DNA of 64,000 bases from Paramoeba atlantica (taxonomy: Eukaryota; Discosea): positions 124,001 to 188,000 of the forward strand of contig CDRNVI010000019.1 of the NCBI GenBank assembly GCA_977017575.1. Direction: 5' to 3'. Under the pieces are notes generated by a model. The model saw only the letters and a list, made by a program, of their open reading frames with translations, made no database searches and was not told where the DNA came from. This document shows positions 38,319 to 47,023 of the stretch, piece by piece (position 1 is the first letter of the stretch; every line of letters begins with the position of its first letter). The position numbers and the translations under genes are program-made.

Positions 38319-38822
38319 ACGGCGTACAAACAAGATCTCGTAGGCATCTAAAGGTGAACCACGAAACGGAGGGCTAATCGACGATGGCTTTTGCGTTTGA
38401 ACGAAAATTCTTTTGCAAATTCATCAGAGGCTATGTACTGTTTCAGAAAAAAAATCTTTTTTCGGCGGGTTTTGAGTGCTTATGGTGCGCTTTTTGCTTC
38501 ATTTACTACGAACTTTCGGCTCCTCACTTATTTACGGAGCAAGTTGCAGCGACCATGCGCACACGCTTGGCATAAATAATTTTGATTTACTGTGACCCCC
38601 CCTTTAATATGGACAGGGGGTATTCCCCCCCTTTATTATGGACAAATCCGACCGGGCGCCGCGCAGCGGCGCAAATCTTTTTGGCGTACCCTTTTTTTTT
38701 TGTCTCTTTTTTTCTGTTTTTTAGGGTATCTGTAGCTAGATAATTTTGTCAGCTTTCACATACGTAGTTCTTTCACATATGTAGTTCGTCATGTTCATAT
38801 AATTCAGTCATTTTTCAACCTA

Positions 38823-39068
38823 ATGAATTCCGTGGAAGGACCCTTAACCTCTTGGATTAAGGCAACACCCCCAAAGCCACAGGTAGGTAATCCAACAATG
38901 TTGATTACAAATGAGCGCAATGTCCACGCTTCTTTAGATATCCACGTAAAGGAGAAAAGGGGACGAACTGAGCTTAATATATACGAGAAGCGCGAAATCT
39001 GCCGATCGACTCTCTCGGTAAAAAGAATCCGAGAAAAATTGCGGAATTTCGCGAAGCGGAGTATATGA
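38823..39068 (+). CDS. Small upstream frame of the transposon, possible N-terminal DNA-binding part
   Basis: 81 residues in a different frame from the main gene, ending 17 bases before its ATG. The stretch 'GRTELNIYEKREICR' resembles the start of the CENP-B/Psq helix-turn-helix seen at the N-terminus of pogo transposases ('LTLAEKLEII'). It may be the first exon, or have become separated from the main gene by a frame change, or be an independent small protein. Evidence is weak beyond position and this short similarity. Confidence 0.4.
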   Translation: MNSVEGPLTSWIKATPPKPQVGNPTMLITNERNVHASLDIHVKEKRGRTELNIYEKREICRSTLSVKRIREKLRNFAKRSI

Positions 39069-39084
39069 AATCCGTAGCCACGGT

Positions 39085-40899
39085 ATGAGCTACTTTCAAA
39101 AACTCATTGATCGTTCCATGGGGAACAACCACAGGAATCGTGCTTTTAACGTTCGAGGAGGCGACTACAATGATCCCGAAGCAGTCTGCTACAACAAGTC
39201 TGAGGCAATGGAACGGGTACACTGCTCCTGCGTCCAAGCTTCCTCGTTATGGTGTCCCCTCACCAGAAATATCGTCATCGACATGATACGACAAAATACG
39301 GGATTGACTTCAATTAGTGCTTTGGAAGACACTTATGCGAAGTTCAGACGGTACTATGGTTGGGTGTGGTGGCGGTGGGGCAGAATACAGTGCTTAGCCC
39401 CCGCTGATGTGAACTTCAGAATTTCTCGTTGGGCTGAAAAGCTCTACGTTCAAAACACAGTCCGTTGCTACCGTTTCGCGTTTTTCGGGGATGAACCCGC
39501 CATGTTTGTCAATGGAGAGGTGCAAGGGCACACACTTGCTCCGGTAGGGTGCCCGCAACCTAAGGTAGTGGATACAAACCCAAAGGAAACAGTAACGGCA
39601 TTTCTTGCGGGCGTCTATGATTTAGGGGCCGACGAAGTTTACCCGCTCCACCCGACTGTAATTTTTGAGCACGGAGCGAAGCGCAGAGAAAGCTCAACAA
39701 TTTATTCGGAAATGACGAGTTACGCGAATAAATTGAAAGGAATATTTATTGATGTGAGCTCTTCTGGATGGGTGCGAGATGATATATATCCCCGCATGAT
39801 GCACTGTGACCCGCACACAATTCCGGTCGGGTGCACGAAAGCGATCCAAATTCACGACCGTGTATTCAATCGCCTATTTAAGAGGGCGTACAATGAGTTG
39901 CTCAGTGCATGGCGAATACAGAACTCTTCGTGTAAGGTAACTCTTTATTTGGTGCTGGAGTGGATAAAAGAGGCCCATTCGAGAGTGTGGGTAAAGCATC
40001 ACAACACTATTCTTAACGCCGCCCGCAGGTACATCAAGCAATCAGCTACAGAGTATCCAAAGGGCGAGAAGGATCCCGAAAGTGAACCAACCAGAAAAGC
40101 GAAAGTTGAGATAAAAGTCCGTGAGGAAATTTCACCACAAATAGAGTCTTCACGAAATGAGCCGATTGTTGTGCCGGAAACAGAGGAGACTCCTCCCACC
40201 CTGGTTGATACGTGGAAAAAAATTCGACGTCCCAAAAGCTGTCTTACCACGCACGCGGTGGATCAGCTCTTCCAAAACGTAATGGAGGTATATCGGGAAT
40301 TGCCTAATGTAGACAGGCATCTCATGTTCCTAAATACCGGACAGACGCAGTTGATGTTAGGCCTGGGCCGCAAGCCAAAACAGCATATTACATCGGTTCG
40401 TCGAATAGCCGCGGCTTTAATTTTTAATGGGCATTTTATCCTTGTCAATTTCCAGAGGTTTGGGCTAACTGTTTTCGACAGTTACGAAACATATTGTCCC
40501 TCTGCTCGATCTGATTTTCTGAACAGCATCATGATTCACATGCGTCCACTGATAGGTTTCTCTGCGGAGATGAAGATTAAATACGCCGCAGTGCCGCAAC
40601 AGCAACCAATGACGAATGAATGCGGGCTCCATTTGGTAAACAATCTGTGTAACTTGCTTTTTTTGGTTCCCGTGGAGAACAAGCTCACACGCAAAAACAT
40701 CTCAAAAACATGGCGACCATGCGTTCCCGGTACTCTGTCTCATCGTCCTGCCCTCACTGAAGAGCTTCACGATGAGGAAATAATTGACACTCAAGATTGT
40801 TTAGGGCAACTAATGCTTCATCCAGACAATGACCGCGGGGACATGGACACAGAGGGGTGGGATCAGTCAGTAGCGTATGATGATACTTTTGAATTGTAA
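39085..40899 (+). CDS. DDE_1 (pogo/CENP-B-type) transposase fused to an Ulp1/adenain-like cysteine protease
   Basis: 604 residues. Residues 55-120 look like the CENP-B-type HTH ('ALEDTYAKFRRYYGWV'). The DDE_1 fold then begins with the first catalytic Asp, D136, in 'FFGDEPAMF'. 'ETVTAFLAGVYDLG...HPTVIFEHG', 'GWVRDDIY' and 'IPVGCTKAIQIHDRV' (D258, the third acidic position) follow. The strand bearing the second Asp seems to be missing between 'RMMH' and 'IPVG'. After a charged linker (325-375), residues 385-530 match the C48 protease core: H450 in 'NGHFILVNF', D465 in 'VFDSYE', Gln near 506, and C513 in 'NECGLHLVNN'. The protease triad looks intact while the transposase looks impaired. Confidence 0.75.
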   Translation: MSYFQKLIDRSMGNNHRNRAFNVRGGDYNDPEAVCYNKSEAMERVHCSCVQASSLWCPLTRNIVIDMIRQNTGLTSISALEDTYAKFRRYYGWVWWRWGRIQCLAPADVNFRISRWAEKLYVQNTVRCYRFAFFGDEPAMFVNGEVQGHTLAPVGCPQPKVVDTNPKETVTAFLAGVYDLGADEVYPLHPTVIFEHGAKRRESSTIYSEMTSYANKLKGIFIDVSSSGWVRDDIYPRMMHCDPHTIPVGCTKAIQIHDRVFNRLFKRAYNELLSAWRIQNSSCKVTLYLVLEWIKEAHSRVWVKHHNTILNAARRYIKQSATEYPKGEKDPESEPTRKAKVEIKVREEISPQIESSRNEPIVVPETEETPPTLVDTWKKIRRPKSCLTTHAVDQLFQNVMEVYRELPNVDRHLMFLNTGQTQLMLGLGRKPKQHITSVRRIAAALIFNGHFILVNFQRFGLTVFDSYETYCPSARSDFLNSIMIHMRPLIGFSAEMKIKYAAVPQQQPMTNECGLHLVNNLCNLLFLVPVENKLTRKNISKTWRPCVPGTLSHRPALTEELHDEEIIDTQDCLGQLMLHPDNDRGDMDTEGWDQSVAYDDTFEL

Positions 40900-41460
40900 A
40901 AGGGCTATTATTTTATTTTGTTATGATAAGTTTACGTGGGGGTTTTTCCGTGAGCTCTTAACGTTAGTCTTGTTTTTTCCCGTTGTGAACGTAAGTTCTT
41001 TCTTTCCACCTTTAGTTCATTTGTGTGAAACTTTGTATGAGTAGGAAGTTTGGGATCGATTTTTACGTTAGAACATCTACAATTTAACTGAATGGAACCT
41101 TTATAGCTACACGGAATATAGAGCTGAATGTGAGCATGCATGATTTTTTGCTTGTTGTTAATTTTTTATTCCTAATTATAGTGTACATCAATAATGTATA
41201 TCCTCCATGTATCCTTCACCCTAATGAAGAAGTGCCCCTTCACTCCTCATTGATGCCCTCCTCCCCCGCCCTCTTCCTCTGCTCTCCTCGCCCTCTCTCC
41301 TGGACATGGATTTTACAATTTTGATTTTTTGTCGTATTATAAGTAAAAAAGGCGCCGCGAAGCGTCGCCATTTTTTTTTTCACACCCCTTTCATCGCCCC
41401 CCCCCTTTATTATGGACAAAAGCCGAAAAAGTGTCCATATTAAAAGGGGGGGTCACAGTA

Positions 41461-41765
41461 CTATCCCTTAATAGGGCTACGTGTCACCCCCCCTTTAATA
41501 GGGCCATTTTGCCTGGAAGGCCAAAAAAGATTTCAGGGAAAATGCGAAAAAAATTGTCGAATGCGCCGCGAAGCGGCGTATTTTCTTTTCCGCATCTACC
41601 CCAACAACCAAAAGTGTATCAAAAGGGAGTAGGACCTTGTTTGACAACGATAAAAAAGGCGCCGCGAAGCTGCGCCGATTTTTTTCTTTCATATTATTTT
41701 CCATGTCTCCCCCTTTATTAAGGCCTTTTGCCCAAAATCGGAGTCCTATTAAATAGGGGGGATAG
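41461..41765. mobile_element. MITE abutting the pogo-like transposon
   Basis: 305 bases between TA at 41459-41460 (shared with the transposon's right end) and TA at 41766-41767. The left end CTATCCCTTAATAGGG is matched by the inverted right end CTATCCCCCCTATTTAATAGG. Like the larger element it carries C-run/TTTAATA words and two GCGCCGCGAAGCGGCG-type hairpins near its ends (41562 and 41651) next to T runs. It has no coding capacity and is probably mobilised by a related transposase. Confidence 0.75.
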
Positions 41766-42804
41766 TAACTAACTTAACAACGCAACACACTCGCTGGCTC
41801 AAGTACAGAAGACTATCCACAACAGCAGACGTTGAAAGCTCTGCGTGATCCTGGTCAGTGTCAATCTGTATTAGAAGAATTATTAAACAAATGTTATCTC
41901 CCAGTCGACTCCCGGCGCAGATTACCGAATTCCGCTGGGGTACCACCCTTGTACCGCGGCCTGTATCATCTACGCAGTCCCTTTGAATAGTCACCCCACG
42001 GCTATCACTAAAAGGGTTGAAACATCCCCAGCCGCACCCACCCGCACCCAGTCGCACACAGTGTATCTTCAACGGCAAAGACTTACGGCAAGCGAAATTT
42101 AGGAGATCCAGAAGGAACACGTTCGGGGTACTACTCCCCGAGATGATAACTTTTTCAGTTAATTTGTACGGGTGCTTCACCATGCGCGTATTTTTGCAGA
42201 ATACAACCCAAAAGAAAGTGAGACCCGTGTAGACTAAAAACCTTTCACAACATGAACTTTATGTCCTTACATTGACATAAAACTAACCCACAGTCCGGTT
42301 TATCCCAAGTGAGGTAAAAAAGAACCTATAAAGGGGGAGAGGGGTCGAGGCTATTGTATAAACGGGGGAGTACAGTAATCATCAAAAAAATTGATAAAGA
42401 TACAGTTTCTGTACCTTGTTGATTTATTTTCTTAATCTCTCTCACGTTCCAAGGTTCTAACTCGCTCTAAAGCCAAACAGGAATCAAACTTTGATCGCGA
42501 AGCGGGAGCGCACAAGCTCGGTTCACGGGACCAATTTCAGGCAAAGACCTAGTTAAAGGCACTGGCACGTACGAGGAAGAGCTGTACACGACATCACTTC
42601 CGCCGGATTCTTCTTCAGAATTAGCACAGCGGGCCGAAGACATTGACCTCAGCATTACCAACTCTATCAAAGGTGTGACACCAGACACAGGGCGTCAGCA
42701 AACGAGCTCGGAAGAAGAATTATTTTCCAGTGTCCGTCCAACCGAGAATTCCCATTTCCAGTTTGAAGGGGCCGCCACTTCTTCACACAGCCAATCGAAA
42801 TCTA
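41766..42804. other. Mobile-element debris, no intact gene
   Basis: About 1 kb. It holds the LINE relic at 41925-42020, CGCACCCA repeats near 42030-42055, and a possible lone transposon end at 42350-42366 (CGGGGGAGTACAGTA). The remainder shows only short frames without recognisable content. Confidence 0.5.
41925..42020 (-). mobile_element. Diverged 3'-end relic of the same LINE family
   Basis: The stretch from GGGGTACCACCCTTGTACCG to CACGGCTATCACTAAAAG aligns base by base with the coding 3' end of the LINE at 35490-35570. In translation, 'GVTIQR' here matches 'GVAIQR' there. Identity is roughly 70 percent by eye, so this copy is considerably older. Confidence 0.55.
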
Positions 42805-43185
42805 GGTCAGATTGAACGAAGTTTGCACACTTTGCAAAAAATTTCTAAAAGTGACTAAATATCAACGAATTCCAAAGAAAATCAAAATGATGCAGACAAG
42901 ACAATTTCCGCACAAAACAATGCCACGTCCAACAAAACTCTTACCAGCGGGCTTAGCCTCACTTAACCTCACTAAACGGAAGATGTGTGACATTTCAAGA
43001 CACCCACAACAAAACCCACTATCAAAGTGATTGACCATGATTTCACCAGTACCTGAGAGTGTAAAAAGGTCAAAGATACAAGCAAAGATTCTAAACTACA
43101 TCTTTGCAAGCAACAGAAAAATAATAATAATAGAGATCGTTTTTAATTTTTTTTGAAAAAGTGTGCAAACTTCGTTCAATTCCAC
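42805..43185. mobile_element. Mutator-like MITE with 9-base target duplication
   Basis: The 9-mer CGAAATCTA occurs at 42796-42804 and 43186-43194. Between them the termini carry the inverted word ATTGAACGAAGTTTGCACAC and a following TTT (42811 onward, and its complement ending 43180), with imperfect outermost bases. A 9-base duplication with short TIRs points to the Mutator superfamily. The 381-base interior has no convincing gene. The duplicated 9-mer is exact, suggesting a recent insertion. Confidence 0.65.
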
Positions 43186-43235
43186 CGAAATCTATATATA
43201 TTTATAAATCTATAAACAAAAAATCTATATTTATA

Positions 43236-43593
43236 AATCTATAAACAAGGCTGTGAAGGAGAAATGCGAACGCCACATCTGGGGGTTAACTCGTACCAAA
43301 TACAACTATGATGACGAGAGGGTGTAAATCCATATTTCCCACCTCGGCCTTGAGGATGTGTGTTGAAAGGTGCACAGTACGCGTACGAACAAATTCCGCA
43401 CGATTCGTGCATGTTGCGTACGGATATTGAGCGAGCGATTGTATCAAAGCTTCGGCCCCAAAAGTTTTCCAAAGAGAAAAATATCCCCGTATCAGAAATT
43501 TATGTAGACGTCGACACGTCTCGTTCGATCAAAGGACGGCCTGTCGTGTGCCTTGTTAATCTTTGCCTGGAAAAAAAGATTACACACTTGTGA
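43236..43593 (+). pseudogene. Degraded coding remnant of unknown origin
   Basis: Two plus-strand stretches read like protein, 'EKCERHIWGLTRTKYNYDDERV' in part and, after stops and a frame change, 'YAYEQIPHDSCMLRTDIERA' and 'KNIPVSEIYVDVDTSRSIKG'. They cannot be joined into one open frame. I do not recognise the source; it may be a host gene fragment or transposon gene. It sits inside the repeat island. Confidence 0.3.
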
Positions 43594-43631
43594 TAAAAGA
43601 CGCCCTCGTCATCAAATAAAGAACGTTTTTT

Positions 43632-43799
43632 TTGGTGTGCCTGGATGGTGTGTCTGAACGGTGTACCTGGAGAAATCTTGGATTGCATATACATTGTAAT
43701 ATTCATTTGGTGTGCCAAATCCATTTGGTGTGCCTGGATGGTGTGTCTGAACGGTGTGCCTGGAGAAGTCTTGGATTGCATATACATTGCAATATTCTA
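43632..43799. repeat. Tandem duplication, 93-base period
   Basis: The word TTGGTGTGCCTGGATGGTGT starts at 43632 and again at 43725, and about 75 bases following each are nearly identical. A third partial copy of the start lies in the spacer near 43708. Recent local duplication inside the repeat island. Confidence 0.8.
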
Positions 43800-44306
43800 T
43801 TCTTTGTGTTGCTGCGTCAACGATTGGAGAAAAAGGGTATATTCTTAGGTCTTATACCCTAACCTAGTAGGACATCGCCGCGAAAGGCATATTTTCAGTG
43901 CGTAAGTGCAACTATGTTATTGAAAAGCTACCTAAAATTCGTATGGGGTAATAAAGATGCACGAATAAATATGCGTATGCAAAACAAAATCAACGTGAAA
44001 CAGATTTGATGCACCCCTGTACAGATACATAAAAAATGGCCAGCATACGTACAATGTTTGTCAAACGACCATAATAAATTCCATGAGAGAATTTCTCAGA
44101 GAAATACAGAAATATTACGTAAAAAGAATTCGTACCCCTTTTCAAATAGAATAGCCCAAACCTCTGCGGACTTCCTTGACACGCAAGACGCTAAATTATC
44201 CAATAAAGGAATAAGTATCAGAAAGGAACAAAAATTCTGGCAAACCGACTGCTAAGAAAAGAAAAGTACATACATTAAATGCAAAATATACTTGTAGGTA
44301 CGATGC
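43800..44306. other. Intergenic end of the repeat island
   Basis: About 500 AT-rich bases before the importin-alpha stop. No supported gene or repeat. Confidence 0.5.
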
Positions 44307-45875
44307 CTAGAAATGAAATCGGGGTTGCTCAACACTCTGTCCCTCCGTGCTGGACTGCTCGAAGCCGTGTGCTTGAGATGGATCAGGTTCCATGTCGCCT
44401 CCTTCGCTCTCAAAATAATTCTCCAGTATTCCAAGGCACTGGTTGTATACATCATCGCTGTTATGACTTTGTAACTCATCTATCTTGCTAAGACCACCAC
44501 ATTCAATCACCTGTTGTGCATACATATTCGTACCCTCCACAACAGTACCGGTACGCACGTCCTTTCCTACGCGAAGTATGTTATCAAGTGCTTCCAGTGC
44601 CACCATAATAATCTTTGCATCAAATACGGAGAGCAGGTCGCAAAGAGGTGGAATGACATTCTGCGAAACTAAGTAGTGAATTTGCTCGTGAGTGCCTCCA
44701 GCCGTAAGATTGCTTACCGCCCAGGCAGCCTCCTTTCGTACCTCAAACTCGGAAGCGACAAGTTGTTTAATTACTGCGGGAATAAGCTCTGTCTCTATCA
44801 CAGCCTGTATCTGCTCCCGAGTCCCCGCCGTAACATTCGATATTGTCCAACAAACCTCCTTTCGAATGTTTCGCTTGCTGCTGGCCAAAAGGTAATGGAA
44901 GTTCGGCAGGGCACCTTGATTCACCACCGTTTGAGTCTGTGTGTCACTGCCTGTGACAATGTTCCCGATCGTTCGAATCGCGGGTGTTTGCAGTTGCGAC
45001 TTGTTCGTTGCCAGAAGCGACACCAAGCGGGGGACGGCACCACTTTCAATAACATTTTGGATGCGCTCATTAGGTCCATCACTGAGATAGCTCAGTGCCC
45101 AACAGGCATCCGCTAGTACCTCATCATCATGGTGATTTAACAACGAAACAAGCATCGGCATCAACACCCCCACCTTCTCCATATCCGGCACCGGTTTCCC
45201 GCGACACAGGTTCGACACCGCCCATATCGCATTCCGTACCATACTAATTTTTGTCCCGGGCTGGGCCACAATCCCCATCAGCGGACTCACCACCTCGAGA
45301 CCTAGAATATAGTCCCGGCACCGCGCGCTGTCCCCGGCAATATTCCCCAACGCCCACACGGACTGCTCCCGCACGTCCTCGTTCGGGGACGACAGCAGCT
45401 GCACGAACAGCGGCACCGCCCCGCTCTGGATCACCGCCATGGTGTGCTCGGAGGTCCCGGAGGCTACGTTGGTGAGGGCCCACGCGGCCTCGAACTGCAG
45501 CGTTGGGTTGTCGTGCTGGTGAAGGAACTCCACAAGCCGAGGCAACACCCCGGCGTGGATCACATTGTCAATCGGGGGGTTACTCTCCACAGAGAGCAGC
45601 TTGCGAATCAGCAACGTGCCTTTGCATTGTTCCTCGGTGTCGGTGCTGTTCACGAGATGGACCATCTGGGGGAGTTGTTGTAGGAGTTTCTCCACGGACT
45701 CCGTGGTGTCGAGAGTCTCCTCGGCGGGTGGTTCCCCCGCTTTGCGACGCTTCTCCAGGAGGTCATCGCGTTTTTTGGTGCGTAGGGAAAGGGACATCTC
45801 TTCACGGCGCCGGGGTGCTCGATCAAGATCCACACCTGCCTTGAGCGTTTTCTTTTTGTCTTGTCCTGCGAACAT
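44307..45875 (-). CDS. Importin-alpha (karyopherin alpha)
   Basis: 522 residues from the ATG at 45875. The N-terminal IBB domain is basic ('KKKTLKAGVDLDRAPRRREE', later 'RTKKRDDLLEKRRK'). About ten armadillo repeats follow, with the typical 'WALTNVASGTSEHT', 'SVWALGNIAGDS', 'ACWALSYLSDG' and 'AAWAVSNLTAGGTHEQI' helices whose Trp/Asn ladder binds nuclear localisation signals. The protein carries cargo with importin-beta through nuclear pores. A better N-terminus may come from a 7-base first coding exon at 45974-45980 joined across a 108-base intron, giving M-Q-R-Q-D-K in place of M-F-A-G-Q-D-K. The 5' half of the gene is strikingly GC-rich and the 3' half is not. Confidence 0.95.
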   Translation of the reverse strand: MFAGQDKKKTLKAGVDLDRAPRRREEMSLSLRTKKRDDLLEKRRKAGEPPAEETLDTTESVEKLLQQLPQMVHLVNSTDTEEQCKGTLLIRKLLSVESNPPIDNVIHAGVLPRLVEFLHQHDNPTLQFEAAWALTNVASGTSEHTMAVIQSGAVPLFVQLLSSPNEDVREQSVWALGNIAGDSARCRDYILGLEVVSPLMGIVAQPGTKISMVRNAIWAVSNLCRGKPVPDMEKVGVLMPMLVSLLNHHDDEVLADACWALSYLSDGPNERIQNVIESGAVPRLVSLLATNKSQLQTPAIRTIGNIVTGSDTQTQTVVNQGALPNFHYLLASSKRNIRKEVCWTISNVTAGTREQIQAVIETELIPAVIKQLVASEFEVRKEAAWAVSNLTAGGTHEQIHYLVSQNVIPPLCDLLSVFDAKIIMVALEALDNILRVGKDVRTGTVVEGTNMYAQQVIECGGLSKIDELQSHNSDDVYNQCLGILENYFESEGGDMEPDPSQAHGFEQSSTEGQSVEQPRFHF

Positions 45876-45973
45876 AAAGAGAGGTGGGGTAAGGAAAGAA
45901 GTATAGATTCTAGAATTAAGATGTTTCGTCACGAATCCTATGGTATCATTTTATCCAATGTTAGATTACATAC
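45866..45973 (-). other. Candidate spliceosomal intron in importin-alpha
   Basis: On the sense strand the sequence ATGCAGA is followed by GTATGTAATC. A long pyrimidine tract (CTTCTTTCCTTACCCCACCT and onward) then ends in TTCGCAG, next to the coding sequence GACAAGAC. Removing these 108 bases keeps the reading frame exactly. If real, the ATG inside the tract end is not the start. Confidence 0.5.
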
Positions 45974-46009
45974 TCTGCATAATTATGATTCAGAGGATAC
46001 GTCTACTGA

Positions 46010-47023
46010 CTACGATTGCGTAGACATGATCTTGCGATTGCCGAGTTCGTTAAGAAATGACGATAAATAGTCATAGTAACCACCACATCGCTCCATCCAA
46101 CGCAACAAGATTCTGTTGAAAACTGTGGCTGTCGGTGGACAACATTGAGGCATACAAAAATGGGTGTGCACACTTTGTATCGGCTTCCCTGAATAAAGTA
46201 TTTTGGTGACAGACTTTGCAGTCGTGGTTGACAATTTTCCATTAGTGGTCGTCTGTAAAGAAAACTTCTTTATCGTCTTCATGGGATCTGAACTTTGAAA
46301 CAACCTCCAGTAGCCAAAATTACACTCCAAAGGCGCTGTCCATAAAAGTGGAGGTTCCACACCTTTGCTGCATTCGGATGCAAAGTTTTCCAACGCAGCT
46401 TGGTCATAATAACGCGAGTTGTGCGTGTAAGTACGCCACCGACTCGGAAGATCGCTGTCATTCGTAAACACCCACCCGCCGTTGTACTTCCCGAAAAGAA
46501 TTTCATCTTCTGTGCGGATGCTGTGCGGCGAAAGCCCAATAACTTTTTTGTCACTATTCATCTCTGCGTCGTAGTGCGGTAAAGGATCAAGGAGGACTAC
46601 ATCAGAGTCAAGCCACAGTGTATTCGCGTGATGCTTCAGTGCTAACGACATGGCAGTAGCTTTTTCCATCATGAAGTCCTCATGTTGTGTGCGGTAAATA
46701 CGTCCAGGTGTAATTTCCATTCGTTTTCGATTAATCGCGCCGTATTTGTCTAAGAATGAAAAGAAGAATGTATTATTGCCTTCCAAATTCAATCTGGTAT
46801 CCTTTTTGGATGCCCAAAATTCGCGCGCTTGAACCTCCAATGCCGTTGTGCATAATACGAATAACGACAATTTAGGTTGGTAATGTCGCAACGCATGATG
46901 AAACAGCAAGAATTCATCTATGCATTCTATAGTGGATATTGTGCAAACGCTTTCGATTCCCACTGCAATATGGCATAAGTATGATTTACTAAACATGAAG
47001 GCAATATGTGTGCGTGTATGCAT
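46010..47023 (-). CDS. Glycosyltransferase-like protein (GT-A fold, DxD)
   Basis: 337 residues from the ATG at 47023; a second ATG at 46996 is also possible. The core has 'TLWLDSDVVLLDPL', the DxD motif that binds Mn2+ and sugar nucleotide, preceded by 'FMMEKATAMSLALKHHAN', a helix often seen before it. 'FGKYNGGWVFTND' follows, typical of glycosyltransferases that hold the acceptor. There is no signal peptide or membrane span, unusual for a Golgi enzyme, so a cytosolic or nuclear role is possible. The C-terminus has Cys/His-rich 'HTHFCMPQCCPPT'. Donor and acceptor cannot be told. Confidence 0.6.
   Translation of the reverse strand: MHTRTHIAFMFSKSYLCHIAVGIESVCTISTIECIDEFLLFHHALRHYQPKLSLFVLCTTALEVQAREFWASKKDTRLNLEGNNTFFFSFLDKYGAINRKRMEITPGRIYRTQHEDFMMEKATAMSLALKHHANTLWLDSDVVLLDPLPHYDAEMNSDKKVIGLSPHSIRTEDEILFGKYNGGWVFTNDSDLPSRWRTYTHNSRYYDQAALENFASECSKGVEPPLLWTAPLECNFGYWRLFQSSDPMKTIKKFSLQTTTNGKLSTTTAKSVTKILYSGKPIQSVHTHFCMPQCCPPTATVFNRILLRWMERCGGYYDYLSSFLNELGNRKIMSTQS

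Larger units (their letters stand above)
38590..41458 (+). mobile_element. pogo-like DNA transposon with TA target duplication
   Basis: 2.87 kb bounded by TA at 38588-38589 and 41459-41460. The left end CTGTGACCCCCCCTTTAATA and following TGGACA is repeated inverted at the right end with a one-base length difference. Each end also has a second C-run/TTATTATGGAC copy and a GC-rich self-complementary hairpin (near 38654-38671 and 41350-41368) beside long T runs. TA duplication, TIRs of about 27 bases and a DDE_1-type gene inside all agree with the pogo branch of Tc1/mariner. It carries the one strong plus-strand gene of the window. The ends are well matched, so the insertion looks fairly young. 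Confidence 0.85.

Noticed and set aside
38590-41458. Possible Polinton-type element because of the adenain-like protease
   Set aside because: It is only 2.9 kb, has a 2-base TA duplication, and carries no capsid, polymerase B or integrase; the pogo assignment explains ends and gene.
43632-43799. Possible CRISPR-like repeat array
   Set aside because: Only two copies of a 93-base unit with no uniform short repeat and unique spacers; a simple tandem duplication in a eukaryotic genome.
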